In this document: positions 1-12,000 of the stretch, in pieces
How positions within the stretch are numbered: the stretch's first letter is position 1
How the letters are laid out: every line of letters starts with the position of its first letter
DNA from: Wolfiporia cocos
Taxonomy: Eukaryota > Basidiomycota > Agaricomycetes > Polyporales > Phaeolaceae
Length of the DNA: 64,000 nt
Direction of reading: 5' to 3'
Assembly (NCBI GenBank): GCA_029448655.1
Contig: JACCLO010000009.1
Location: forward strand, 3,100,001-3,164,000
Notes under the pieces: generated by a model
The model's input: the letters and a program-made list of their open reading frames with translations, nothing else
Database searches by the model: none
Told to the model about the DNA's origin: nothing
Position numbers and translations under genes: made by a program

Positions 1-3000
1 GTTGGCCCATCCTTCGGCCGATAGTTTAGTCGTTGTTGGTACAGCTATATAGTCTTTTGACTTCATGTCTACTACTACAATGATTGCATCGCGACCCTTG
101 GAAGTGGGGAGTCCCGTGATCATATCGACGGAAATGTTCTCCCAGTTGTGTGCTGGAGTCGGGTTCGGGTTGAGTGGAGCCGCGCGTTTGGATCGGTCCG
201 GCTTAGCGGCCTGGCACTTGATACAAGCCTTGACGTACTGGCGGATGTCTGAGCGCATCTTTGGCCACCAGTAGTGTCGGTGTATGGCAGTGTACGTGTT
301 TTCGGTGCCAGGGTGTCCCGCTGAGACGGTGTCGTGGAACGAAGAAATAATTTTTCCGATTAATTCTTCGTCCCGAGGGATAATTAACCTCCCCCTCCTA
401 TATCGCAGACCGTCCTCGGTCGTTTCCCCTACTTCTACTCCTTCCTTTCCATCGTAGAGAGCGGCTTCCGCTTTGACCCTCTCTTTTACTTCGTCGTGGG
501 TGATACCCTTGACTACAGTATAGAATGAGGATCGCAGCCTTTCTGCGCTGTCTTGGACGAAGAGGTGTGGCTTCAGGACGACTTGCCCTTCGAGGTGATC
601 CTTGTCGTTTCCGTGATCACTTCTTCGGGAAAGCCCATCGGCCCTTCCATTGGTCTTCCCGGGGATGTGCACGAGTTGTAGGTCGTACTCGGCGAGTTCC
701 GTCATCCACCGGGCTTGTCGCGGATTAATTTTCTGCGGGGTCTTAAAGTATTCTAAGTTCTTATGGTCCGTTAGTACTTCTACAGGGTGTTTGCCACCCA
801 TTACGAAATGCCGCCATTCATCGAGTGCACGCATGATGGCGAGGAGTTCTCTGTCGTAGATTTCGTAGTTCCGTTCTGCCGGTAGCATCGTCTTACTCTG
901 GTAGGCGATGGGTTTCCAGACACCGTCCTGTTTCTGCATGAGGCAGGCTCCAGTTGCGAAGTCTGAAGAGTCTGCCTTGATGCGGAAAGGGTCGTCGTCG
1001 TTTGGTATCCCTAACACGGGTGCTTCGATAAATATTTTCTTTAACTTATCGAAACACTCTTGTTCCGCCGTACCCCACTGCCAAGGTGTGTCCTTGGTTA
1101 GGTTTATCAGTGGGCGTGCTACCGTGGAAAACTTAGGTATAAATCTCTGGTAGAAGTTCGCGAATCCAATGAAGGATTGCACTTCCTTCTTGTTCCGAGG
1201 TGCGGGCCATTCAGCCACTGCCGCCACCTTCGCGGGATCCATATGGATTTCCCCGTGAGAGATTATATGTCCTAAGTATTCTACTTCCGACTTCATGAAC
1301 TCGCATTTCTCTGGTTTACAGGTTAGCTTGTTTTGACGGAGAACGAGCAGAACCTTGCGCAGGATCTCTTTGTGTTCTGCCTCGGTCTCCGTAAAGACAA
1401 GTATGTCGTCTAAGTATACAATGACCTTCCCAGTCATGATCAGGTCTCGGAAGATGTCATTCATCAAAGTCTGGAACGTGCCCGGTGCGTTGCACATTCC
1501 GAAGAACATCACTAAGGGCTCGTATAGCCCCCTGTTAGTGATGAAGGCGGCCTTCTCTTCGTCACCTTCTTTGATTCTGACGTTCGTGTATCCCCAACGA
1601 ATGTCCAATTTAGAAAAGTACTTAGCTCGCTTTAACTTGTTGAGCAGCTCCGTGATCAGAGGGAGCGGGTACCGGTTCTTCTTGGTCATCTGGTTTAGCT
1701 TCCGATAGTCCTGAATGGGTCTCAGTTTCCCATCCTTCTTTTTGACGAAGAAGAATGGTGCCCCCCATGGTGACTTGGATGGTCGGATACGTCCAGTTCG
1801 TAACTGTTCTTCTAAGAAATCGTCTAACGCTTCTTGTTCTCGAGGCGATAGGGCATAGATCTTGCCGGCGTAGGGTTCGGAGTTCGGTAGGAGTTCTATG
1901 GCGTGATCCCACGGTCGTCTTTCAGGGAGTTGGTCGAATTCCGTTTCCTTAAACATGTCTTCAAACTCGTGTAAGTACTCGGGGACCACTTCCTCGAAAG
2001 TCTTGGCTTCCGTGGTTTTGCCGGTGGCGATGGCGATCTCGGTTGCCTTCGTCGTGCGGACTCACTCAGCGATGTCGGCCCGGCACTCGTCCCTATTTCG
2101 TAACCATGCGTCAGCAAAGATGTAATAGATATGGTCACCCTCCTCGATCTGCTCGTGTTCGCAGTCGCAGGTGAAGGTGATTCGGCGTTTCTTCCAGTCG
2201 ATGGTGGGATTGTGGTCTTCCAACCAATCGAAGCCGAGGAATATGTCTGCCGAGCTCAGCTCAGTGACGTGGAACTTGCGTGTTTCCAAATGCGTGTCGA
2301 TCTGCATCTGGAGTTCGACATAGTGCGTCATTTTGCCCGCAGCGTTGGTACTACCGTCAGCGTTGTACAGTTTGACAGGTCGGTCTAGTGGGAGTTGCTC
2401 GAGTTTGTGTTCCTCCACGTAGGCACGACTGATCACCGATCCCGTTGAACCGGAGTCTATCAGTGCCTTTGTGAAGAGGGCACGTCCGTCGGGGCGGTGG
2501 AGGGTGATCGGTACTTCGATCTGCCTTCCCCGTTTTCCCGTCTGGATTACCACTACATTCCCTCTGAGTTTCTCACCAGTAGAGCCGAACCCCTGTGTTC
2601 CGCGTCTGGTTTCCCTGATGCTTTTTACTATGCGCATATCGGGTGTCATGTTGCATTCGAGTATGAACTGGGCGATTCTGTCCCCATACTCGACCTGATA
2701 ATCTGTTCCAGTTTGATTATTCAGTGCGACTTTTAGCCGGCTGGTGTAGTCTTCATCGACTACCCCGGCCTCCACGTCGACTCCCTTCAAGGCGAGTCCG
2801 GACCGTGGAGCTATACGGCCGTATACACCGGGCGGCATTCGGATCATTATGCCTGTATCTACGGTGATACGTTTCCCATTGGGTATAACGACTTCCTCCG
2901 CAGAGTGAAGATCGTAACCCGCGGCTCCTTCGCTTTTGCGCTCAGGGGGGATTGCCCGCGGGTGGTCTAGGTATATGTCGAGCGTGACAGCCTTCTTCTT

Positions 3001-5921
3001 GGCTCGTCGACGCCGCATTTTCTTTTCCGTCTTTTTCTGGACTGTAGGCTTAGATGCGTCTGCCATCTGCACATCTGAGTCTACAACCGGGTCTACGTCC
3101 ATTGGCACATAGCTTACATTGTTTACACTAGAGGAATTAAGCACGGTTTTATCCTCCCGCCAAGCTCCGGTGGGAGGCTCCTCTGAGGCTGTTACAAACG
3201 AGTCGTCGGAGCATGTTGAAGCTCCGTCGTCGTCACCAGGTGCCAAGTCTACAGAACGTGGTACAGATGTGTAATCAAATATCGGGGCCCCGGTTCCTAG
3301 CCCATATAGTCCATCCACCGGTTCGTTACCCTCCGTGGCAGATTCGGGGAGATAGAGACTTTTACTGGTTCCTCGATCTCCAGAACTGAAAATTTATTAT
3401 TAGAGAGGGGACGTACCTGAGTGAATCCGGCTTCCTTCGCAGCCTCCGGATTTTCCTTGGCCCAAGCAGACACCATTCGCACGAAGTCTTCCTGGGATAC
3501 TTCCCCGAGGACTTTTTCTGCTGGTGGTGCCTCGACGGCCTGGCGGGTGCGCGCCGGTTGTGAGGGTCCGGCACTGGTGTTCCCTCCACTGGTAGCTGCT
3601 CGGGGCTTCCAGTTGGGTTGGTGCCAGACGGGCTTGTTGCAGCCCTTCCCTGGTGCCTCTGCTTGTGTCTTGCTGCAAGAGTGGCACTTCCTCTTGAGCA
3701 AGTTGGCCCGTTCTTCCGCGGTGGGCTCGGACCGCGTGGTTCCCGATGACGATGTTGTTGCCCGACCTTTTCCCTTGTTGGCAATGCCCTTACCCGAGTC
3801 ACAACCGTGGCGCAGCTTTTCCTCGTCGCGGAGACGACGCATCGCATTGTCCGTACGGAGGATAGCCTGTTTCCAAGATTCGTAGTCTTCCGGAATCTGG
3901 ACATTGTATCCCCGTTGCGATTTGTCGTTTACCGTGGCGGCGACGAAGGCGGAGTGTACGGCCTGGTAGATTTCCTTCGGGATGGCAGAGGTGACCCATC
4001 GATGAACGATCTGGTTCTCCTTGTCATACTTGGCTTCCGAAAGAAGTCGTTCCAGCTCCTGGAAATATTCTTCGCCTTTACCGATGGTCATGGTGAGCTT
4101 TTCCGCTGCGACCGCCGACTTCTTTTCCAAGTCGGGGTCATCGAACTTCTGGTGGAGTTCCCAGACGAAGCGGAGCCAGCTCATGTGCCATTGTCCGTCA
4201 CGGTAATGTTCCCGCATGAAAGCCGTTACCCACGAATCTACCTTTGGTCCCCGTATCAACGAGATGGCCGTGCCAATCTTTTTGCTGTCTGTGAAGAGCA
4301 GCGGCCGGTTGTCGTCGATGTAAAGCTTCAGGCACATTACCCAAGTGATGAAGTTGTCGCCGGTGAAGGGTTCGGGTTCGCGCACCTTGGACTTGTACTG
4401 GGGGTCAGGCTGTGGCTCTGGGAGCATGGAGTACGCGTCCCACTGCGAGCTAGCCGGTTTCTCGGGCCGCCACATCGATGCCCGTGTTCCCTGAAGAGGC
4501 ACGGCTCTCCAGGTGTTCGCGTGCACGTTTGCGGGGGGAGCCGACGGAGGGACCGGGGCCGCTGCCATAGCCGAGTACGGGACCTGGGGGGTGATGACCG
4601 GGGGTGTGTAGCCTGGCAGGAAGGGGTTCGTCTGCCGGGTGCCCGCGTTCGAGGCCGGACGGGTTGCCGAGTTCACCGGTGGGGGGGATCCCATGTGGAC
4701 GGACCTCACCCAGTTTTCAACCGGCCGGAAACGTTCTTCCGGAACCGATGGTACTGACCGACGGGGGGCGGAGTGCTGGCTGTGTAGCGAGGCCGCATCT
4801 CCTGCCGCGATCGCATCTGCCTGGAGGCGCTGTGCCTCCCGCAGGAATCGTGCTCCCATGTCGGCGTTCCATACACCGGTCTGAACCATTGTCGCTGCTA
4901 CCGTCTGACACCGGAAACCGAAATCCGCCGTGGTTGGGTTGGGGGGAAACGCCCACTGCATGGCTAGGGGCGAGTCGATGTGGGCGAGGGGACTTGCTCC
5001 ACGAATCGTGTTCGATGACACAGACTCACTGTCTGTGCGACCCCTGGGCTCAGGGGGATCCATACACGCCCACAGTCGAGGCTACAAGGCACCAACCAGA
5101 GGTGAGCGCAGAGGCTACATGGATGGGGCATCCCCGCATTCCTAGTGTACGCCGACATGGCTGATAACCTCACAGACAAGGTAGGAGAGATACGGGCCCT
5201 GGGCCAGGAGATCACACAGCGATAAGCGAGAAAGGGTGATACACCATTGTCGAGAATCTGAGAGATGGGGTGTAAGCCCACATCCCGTCGTATTATATAC
5301 ATGCTTGTGTATACTACCGAGACCGCCCTAAAGACGTGGTCTGTGCACCGCTATCTAATGGGTCATGTGCTAGGTAACGAGACATGTAACAATGTGACCA
5401 TATGTGACGGTACCTGAGGCGCGCGCTACCCTACAGCGCTAACCAAACGACCAGGTGACCTGCAATAACTGGGAGACGCCGGAGGTGGCTACAGCGCAGA
5501 GACGCGGCGTACGCCTAGCGCTGCGCGTGCGTCCTATAGCGAGGGAGTACAAACTATTAGTGGAATAATTTGTGACATTCGACTGCTCCCGTGCCAGGTG
5601 GAGTGCCTGGTCCAACCGCTCGATGCCGGGACCTTGGTCTTCTACCGATGCTCCGTGTGGGAGCGAACGACCGGGGGTTACTTGCCCGATCGTTTCGGTG
5701 TGGACCGGGGCGATTTCGATGTTAGGGCGGGGGGCGTGGATGCTATCCGCGACTGACAGGAGTGCGAAGTCGTCGGGGAGGCCGTGCATCTGGTAGTTCA
5801 CCCATTGGCCGGGTTGGAACGGGTTGACCGAGGGGGGAAGCGGGACGTCGGCCGGGGTGTCGAAAGGGTTGTGCGGGGGCCGAGGGTTGCGGATGTAGTC
5901 GAGGTCGTGAGGGGCGGCCAT
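1..5921 (-). pseudogene. Gypsy-1 gag-dUTPase-pol polyprotein, broken copy
   Basis: Reading from the ATG at 5921 it encodes gag, then a dUTPase (motifs GAAGYDLHSA, APRSGLA, FGSTG), an aspartic protease (LIDSGSTG), reverse transcriptase, RNase H and the start of integrase. Compared with the complete copy it has three lesions. A 562-bp solo LTR interrupts gag at 5016-5577. An extra G near 3340 shifts the frame at the end of gag. A TGA at about 2060-2062 stands where the complete copy has CGA. The remaining open pieces are 5921-5439, 5063-3297, 3318-2062 and the frame left of 2060. It is included because it is long and shows how the family decays. Confidence 0.92.
5016..5577 (-). repeat. Solo LTR, family 5, inside Gypsy-1 copy A gag
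   Basis: 562 bp with TG...CA ends, flanked by a perfect 5-bp duplication TTCGA (5011-5015 and 5578-5582). Removing it and one TTCGA restores the gag alignment with the complete copy. It is a divergent relative of the solo LTRs at 26086-26673 and 30507-31076, sharing the block GCGCTAGGCGTACGCCGC in reverse orientation. Confidence 0.9.
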
Positions 5922-6680
5922 TGTACGTAAGTAGAAAGTGTATGTAGGGAATGTAGAGTCGCGAAAAACAGCGCTACCCGCCCACTGTGGATCAGCCTAT
6001 AGCTGCGATCGGGGTGGTAACTAGAAACTGTTCTTCCACTCTATTCAGAGACCACCTCTTTTCGGAGGTGCGCCAAGAAACGCCAAGGGGTTTTCAGCCC
6101 AAGGCCGGCAAGTAATCTCTGCCTCCGAAACCTTGTCCAGCCCCGAAGCTAATTCGGGATACCGGGGGCACGGGATCTAAACCCTTGGGATGGAGGGTCT
6201 AAAACTATCGTATTGGGCCAAGTGGCCGTATGGACAGGCTGTGTCGCGCCTCTTCAGCCGCCTGGTGGGGCGCTGGGTTGTATTGTAATGGGGGCGGTAA
6301 TGCCCGTATAGTCGGCGCGGTAATGCACGTAACTAGGTGCCCAGTGCCTCTGTAATCTGCCGTAGGGCCCCTTAACGCCTTTGATTATTTCGCGTCGGGT
6401 ACACGTCTACTACGGTGGGGATGAAACCCAAAGCCTTTACGCCGTATTGCACGACGCTGGCCCAGTAGCTTAGAAGCAACGGTAGGAGTGGTCCCCTACA
6501 CGCTGTTCACAAGTGTATGCCCCCAGAACCCAGTCCCTTGTCCCTGGGATATGGGAGGATAAGAGTTTATACACCCGAATCGACCGAAGTCAATTCGAGG
6601 GCGAATGAACAATGCACTTTGCCCCTAGTGCGCCGGGGTTGTTCTGGAATGAACTCAGAACGGGGTGGAGACTCGTCTTA
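5922..6680 (-). promoter_or_regulatory. Gypsy-1 copy A 5' leader with primer-binding site
   Basis: 759 bp of non-coding leader between the 5' LTR and the gag start, closely matching 57870-58625 of the complete copy. Next to the LTR (6669-6679) is the 11-nt sequence AGACTCGTCTT (plus strand), which is the predicted self-primer binding site discussed under the complete element. A short hairpin with stem CACCTC/GAGGTG lies near 6050-6070. No gene is seen. Confidence 0.7.
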
Positions 6681-7051
6681 TGACACAAGCGTATTCTCAA
6701 GCAACTACTCAGGGGAATATTACTCGCGTGAAAGCGTATTCCTAGTCTGAGGCTACTCAAGGCAACAAAGGCCAAGACGAGTCTGGGGTGCTCCCTGCTC
6801 GTCTGGCTGGTATATATGCTCGTAGGCTGTTTGTACATGTTTGGCTACTATACAGTATTATGTAAGCTGATAGACCGTTTAGAGTATGGTAAACCCTATC
6901 GTAGGTGTAGAGCCACATCAAGGGTGTCCGGGGTCTGTGTAGGCACGTGTGGGGTGTTCGGGGTCCTTGCACGTGACGCATAGACGGGCGCTTATATAAG
7001 ATAAGGGTTGTTCCTAGTCGCAAGCTAGTTGGAGAAAATCGGCTTGTGACA
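6681..7051 (-). repeat. Gypsy-1 copy A 5' LTR
   Basis: 371 bp. On the minus strand it begins TGTCACAAGCCGA and ends CGCTTGTGTCA. It is the same length as, and nearly identical to, both LTRs of the complete Gypsy-1 (50823-51193 and 58626-58996). A TATATA box lies near 6810-6818 on the minus strand. The flank to its right reads GCATC; the partner duplication would lie left of the window. Confidence 0.92.
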
Positions 7052-7211
7052 GCATCTCAAGGCTGAAAAGGCCAAGACAAGTCTGAGGTTTATGCTCAAG
7101 ACTGTCTGTGTTATGGTCGCACATAGAACCACTCACGTGCTATGCAAGGCATTTAGCCCCCTTCGCTAAAAGGGCGTAATCTCGCGGTTAGGCGAGACTG
7201 TGGTTCCAGGT
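7052..7211. other. Target DNA left of the KDZ transposon
   Basis: 160 bp between copy A and the transposon. The first 40 bases resemble the R region of the Gypsy-1 LTR (AAGGCCAAGACAAGTCTG against AAGGCCAAGACGAGTCTG), so the transposon may have landed in an old, degenerate LTR; this is inference. The last eight bases, 7204-7211, are TTCCAGGT, the left copy of the transposon's target duplication. Confidence 0.55.
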
Positions 7212-8250
7212 CACCTAAACCTCACGTATTACCAAGCTTATTAGCTTGCCATACACGTGCGTGCGCCAAGCTAGTAAGCTTGAATTATCGTCCTACCCAC
7301 ATACTGCCAGTAGCACCGCAGTCGATTGCCCTTCTGGGGTGAAGATCATGTGCCCGCCCACTCCCCGTGCCACCCACCAGCGCCTCACTCCCCGCGCCAC
7401 CTACCAGCGCCCTGCCGCCCCCACGCCACCGACAAGCGCCCCGCCACCGCTGTCGCACACGACGGCGGCGACGGCACGCTCAATTCTTTACATAATCACA
7501 CCGTTCTTTCACGCTTTCTAGACAACGTAGCCCTATGATTCCAATGGTAATAAAAATATTTCTGTAGCTCCCACGCGTGGGATGGATGCCGCCGCCCGAC
7601 GACGGATGACATCCGGCAGGCGTCTGACCTCCCAAACATGGAGAGTTATCCCACGATCAGCGCTACGTCTCGTCGCGCCAGATAATGGCGCGCTTATCTT
7701 ATCGCGCTCGTCCCACGCCGCCCCCGCGCCACCGACAAGCGCCTCGCCGCCGCTGTCGCGCACGATGGCGGTGACGGCGCGCTCAATTCTTTATGTAATC
7801 ACGCCGTTCTTTCACGCTTCCTAAATAATGTAGCCCTACGATTTCAATGGTAATAACTATATTTCCGTAGCTCCCACGCGTGGGATGGATGCCGCCGCCC
7901 GACGACGGATGACATTCGGCGGGCGTCTGATCTTCCAAACGCGGAACGTTATCCCACGCTCAGCGCTCGGCCTTGTCGCGCCTCGACCTTCAGATAGCAG
8001 CGCACTTATCTAATCGCGCCGCCACGCCGACGCTGTCGCGCACATCGGCGGCGATGGTGGGCTCATTCTTCGAATTTTTGACTCGCGCTTTTTGTATCAT
8101 ATGTAATATAGTATTTACAGCTTTGTAGAGTCATATTAAATTTTTGTTGCCCCGGTGATTGAGATGGATGCGTCACTCAGCGGGCGGATGACATTGGGTT
8201 TGGCGCCCGAATCTCTAGATTAGAATGCTTATCTAATTGTACCTTGGCAC
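7212..8250 (+). repeat. KDZ left terminal inverted repeat, outer part
   Basis: This 1039-bp stretch is the reverse complement of 37049-38147 with few differences. The tip carries paired palindromic HindIII-type motifs (AAGCTTATTAGCTTG and CAAGCTAGTAAGCTT). From about 7340 inward it contains GC-rich subterminal repeats with a period near 300 bp: the block GCCACCGACAAGCGCC recurs at about 7426 and 7727, and a weaker third copy lies near 8020. Short ORFs on either strand here are low-complexity by-products; no gene is called. Confidence 0.88.
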
Positions 8251-8870
8251 TAACACAAGATAACAACTTACTTGTAATGTTCTTGGTTTTGCTGGTTAGG
8301 CAAGGGATAAGTAGAAGTTAAGCAGGATACGTTGAGTGGTTAACTCGTAGTATGAATGCAATGAATAGAACTGAGGCAATAGTGCTCAGCAAGTTCAGTA
8401 TATATACATGATAAATAAGACCCCTAACAGTCTCATTAGATAATACTAATGTCCGTATTCGTATGTACAAGTCCCCAGCTACCTAAGTACTTAGTAATAT
8501 ACGATAAATACATATGCCGATCAAAACCGGGATATAGAAAGGCGGCGTAGGCCGCACGAATGGCGTTTTGCGCTCTTTGTCATTACAAAGATGGGGCATG
8601 ACCAGAGCCCGGTCCGCTGACGTTTATAGGCTGACTGCTTCCGGACGGAAAGTCCGATTGGCTAGAACTAGACATGTGACTGATGGTAACTACTAGTGAT
8701 AAGATAAGACCGTCGTTACGGGAGATAACGCAGCCATCATTCGGCACGTATGTAACCGTTGACTTATGAACCAGATAAGCTAGTTATTGGTCTAGAAAGT
8801 TGTAGATAATTCGTAGAATTGCCGGAAAAATAGTAAGAAATATAGGGAAACTAGGAGAATTCTTGTGACA
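8251..8870 (-). repeat. Gypsy-2 3' LTR
   Basis: 620 bp. On the minus strand it begins TGTCACAAGAATTC and ends ATCTTGTGTTA, so the last two bases are TA rather than the usual CA. The boundary is fixed by the GGCAC target duplication at 8246-8250. A TATATATA box and the 11-nt primer complement (8362-8372, TGAATAGAACT on the plus strand) match the 5' LTR. Confidence 0.92.
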
Positions 8871-9049
8871 TTACCCCCCCTTAGATTTCAACGACCCCGT
8901 TGAGAGTAGAAGTTGTGCTAGAGCCCATTGAAGGGTTAGACTTTACGATTTTTCCACTTTTATCGTCCTGTCGACCCAAAACCTTGTGTACCGCGCTTGG
9001 TTGGCTTGTTGAACTGCTCGTTGTAGGGCCCGCTTCCATGTAGGTGAGG
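8871..9049 (-). other. Gypsy-2 polypurine tract and orphaned dUTPase tail
   Basis: On the minus strand, 8885-8871 reads CTAAGGGGGGGGTAA, a polypurine tract directly abutting the 3' LTR. Further up, 8960-9049 continues the pol frame past its TGA for 29 codons and ends RGTQGFGSTGR then a stop. That is dUTPase motif 5, so the TGA at 9050-9052 has cut the last catalytic motif from the enzyme. Confidence 0.8.
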
Positions 9050-12000
9050 TCAAATTTCTTTTTCGAACTTTTCCTTGGTCATGGATTCCTGTATTTCGGG
9101 TGTGATCGCTACTTCGCAGATTAGCTGAGCAATTCTGTCGCCTTTCTTTACTTGGTACGGGTCTCCCGTGAGGTTCATCAACATGACAAAGACTTCTCCA
9201 CGGTAGTCATGGTCTATTACACCTGCAAGGACGTCAATGCCCTTTTTCGCAAGTCCAGACCTTGGCGCTATCCGACCGTATGTCCCATAAGGAACTTTGA
9301 TACGAATATCGGTGGGGACCGAGGCGGATTTCCATGAATTGATTAGGATATCCTGTGCGGCGTATAGATCATAGCCGATCGCATCGGTTGTGCCCCTGGT
9401 CGGTAGTTTGCCATTGACTCCTACTTCGATTTCCAAGTCTTCGTTGACCTCAACATCGGAGTGTATCCATTGCCCTGTAAAGGGGTCGCACTTGTAGTAC
9501 ACTTTCGGTTGTGTAGGATTGACATCGTCTCGGTATTGGGGCCAGTCATCGGGCCAGACACATGTGTCCGAGTCCCAATCTGGTGAGTCAGGGTCGAAGA
9601 CGGCAATTGTCTGCCGTGTTCCGCCGAGTCTGGTTGATCGGCGAAGGGGTTGATTTGGGTTGGTACTGAGGGCCGAATATTTTGCCTTGTACTCGTCCAA
9701 TATCTCCTTAGCGTTAGCCAGGTGTTCCTCGATTTCCCACGTGTCTTCTGCAGGTCCGGTGCCTTTCCAATGGATAAGGTATTCCCACCGGCCGCGTCGG
9801 TTACGATGGTCGAGAATGGCTTCCACTTCCCATTCTTCTGGGTCTTCCATTTCCATTGGCTTGTCAGCCGCTGGAAGATGACTTTTCTGACCTTCGATGG
9901 TTGTTTCCTTGTACATGACCAGTTTTGAAGCAGGGAACACAGGGTGGTAAGCCCTATACTGTGCGTCCATGTACACTTTGAACGTTACCGGTCCCAGTTT
10001 TTCCGTGATTCGGAATGGGCCGATGTAGCGAGGGGCTAGACTTCTTTCGGTGTCTTGCCAACTTCGCACGTCCACGAGTACTTTGTCGCCCACCTTGAAG
10101 GGGACGATTTGCTTCTTTTGGTCATAGTACCAGGACCATCTTTCGGCAGCAATTTTCATCGCCGCCTTAGCTTTCTCTTGTGCAGAGAACTGTGTGTTCG
10201 CAATTTCTACTAGGTCTTTGTTTCGACTTGGTTCGAAACTGCTTGGTCCTGCGATGGGGTGACGACCTAATTCTACCAGGAACGGAGATTCCTTGGTAGT
10301 TTCGCTGGCTGCATTATTGTACGCAAATTCCGCTGTTGGCAGGAACTCCGACCAGTTATCTTTTTGGTACGTGTTTATGTAGCACCGCAGATACTGTTCG
10401 AGTATTTGATTTACTCGCTCGGTTTGTCCGTCTGCTTGCGGATGGTATGCAGTAGTCATCGACCTTTGAATTCCCAGCAGGGTGCACCATTCACCAAATA
10501 ATTTTGAGGCAAATTGTGTCCCTCTGTCCGATACTATCTGTTTTGGTAACCCGTGTAAGGGATATACCTTTTGATAGAGTATCGTAGCCAGGTCTTTCGT
10601 TGAGAAGGTATTTTCTATTGGGAAAAACCTTGCTCTTTTGGTCAACCGGTCCACTACGACCATGATCGCGTCATGCATTCCCGATGGGGGTAGCTGAGTA
10701 ATCAGGTCTATTGTCACCACTTCCCACGGGCCTGACGGCACCGGTAAGGGTTGCAGGGGGCCGTACGGCTTCTGCGGGTGGTTCTTCATACGTTGGCATA
10801 TGTCACATCCGTTTACGTATTTTTTGACGTAAACGAACATTCCGGGCCACCAATAGTTGCGGCTTAGCAATTCGTACGTTTTGTAGCGTCCGAAATGCCC
10901 AGCTGACTTGTGATCGTGATGATACTCGACCACTTGCCGTCTGATATCCGCTGGTGTAGCTGGAACGTAGACTTTGCCTCTTCGGAGGAGTAACCCTCCT
11001 TCGTAGTTCCATTCTGATAGGTCTTTTTTGAATTCACGAGGGCCGGATGAGAGCAGCTCCTTGTAGTCTTTTGTGACCTTGTCGTCTAGCAACGCTTTGC
11101 GAATCTCTCGGAGTATCGATTCGTCTTCCGATTGTGGGGCAGCATGGGAGGTATCAAGAGCCATTGCCATGTACTCTTGCTCGAACCACTCAGGTTTCAG
11201 AAGAACCTGATCGCGATTATCGAGATCCACCCCCTCCTCATGGTCTGGCCGCCTGGACAGAGGATCCGCGGTTAGCATTGTTTTGCCAGGTTTGTGCTTC
11301 ATTTGGAAGTTGAAGCGTGAGAGGTACAGTGCCCAACAGGCTTGTCGTCTCGTCAGTTTTTGCGCCGTTTTGAAATAGGTCAGGTTTAGATGATCCGACC
11401 ATATCTCGAATTTTTCAGGGTGTCCCTCTAGGTAGTGTCTCCACTCCTCTAGAGCCCTGATGACAGCCAACATTTCCTTATCGTAGATCTCGTAGTTCCT
11501 TTCTGGGGCACTTAGCGATTTGCTATAGTATGCCACGGGGTGGAATTTTTTATCCGTAGGATCTAACTGAGATAGTACTGCTCCGGTGGCAAAGTCTGAT
11601 GCATCTGTTTCTACGCGGAAAGGCTGATCGTGCGACGGGATTCGAAGCACGGGCGCTTTGGTGAATGCTTCCTTTAGGGTTTGGAAGGCATTTTCCTGCT
11701 CGGCGTCCCAATGCCAAGCTTCTGACTTTTTGGTCAGCATGGTGAGTGGTTTGGCTATTTTTGAGAAGCCTTCTATGAATCGCCTGTAGAAATTGGCAAA
11801 TCCAAGGAAAGCTTGAACCTCTTTGACCTTAGTAGGTCTGGGCCAGTCCTGAACTCCGGCGTACTTCTTCGGATCCATCATGATGTTACCGTCGGAAATG
11901 ATCATTCCTAGGTATTCGATGGAAGACTGTTCGAAAAAGCACTTTTCGGGCTTCGCATACAAGTCCGAGTCCTTCAGGGTTTGTAGAACCCCTTTGGTAA

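Larger units (their letters stand above)
1..7051 (-). mobile_element. Gypsy-1 copy A, Ty3/gypsy retrotransposon, 5' portion
   Basis: A minus-strand Ty3/gypsy element related to the complete copy at 50823-58996, running off the left edge of the window. Its 5' LTR is 6681-7051, its untranslated leader 5922-6680 and its gag-dUTPase-protease-pol reading frame 5921 to 1. About the last 1.3 kb of the complete copy (integrase C-terminus, chromodomain, 3' LTR) lies outside the window. The frame is broken by a solo LTR, a 1-nt insertion and a nonsense codon, so this copy is dead. Its 3' end is not visible, so no target duplication can be shown. Confidence 0.93.

Noticed and set aside
3807..4757. Long plus-strand ORF of 316 codons
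   Set aside because: It is antisense to Gypsy-1 gag, and a shorter, different version appears antisense to the complete copy; Arg/Gly-rich by-product of GC-rich coding DNA.
7246..7824. Small Pro/Ala-rich ORFs inside the KDZ inverted repeats
   Set aside because: They repeat with the subterminal tandem repeats and appear inverted in the other arm (37535-38113); low-complexity, no motif.
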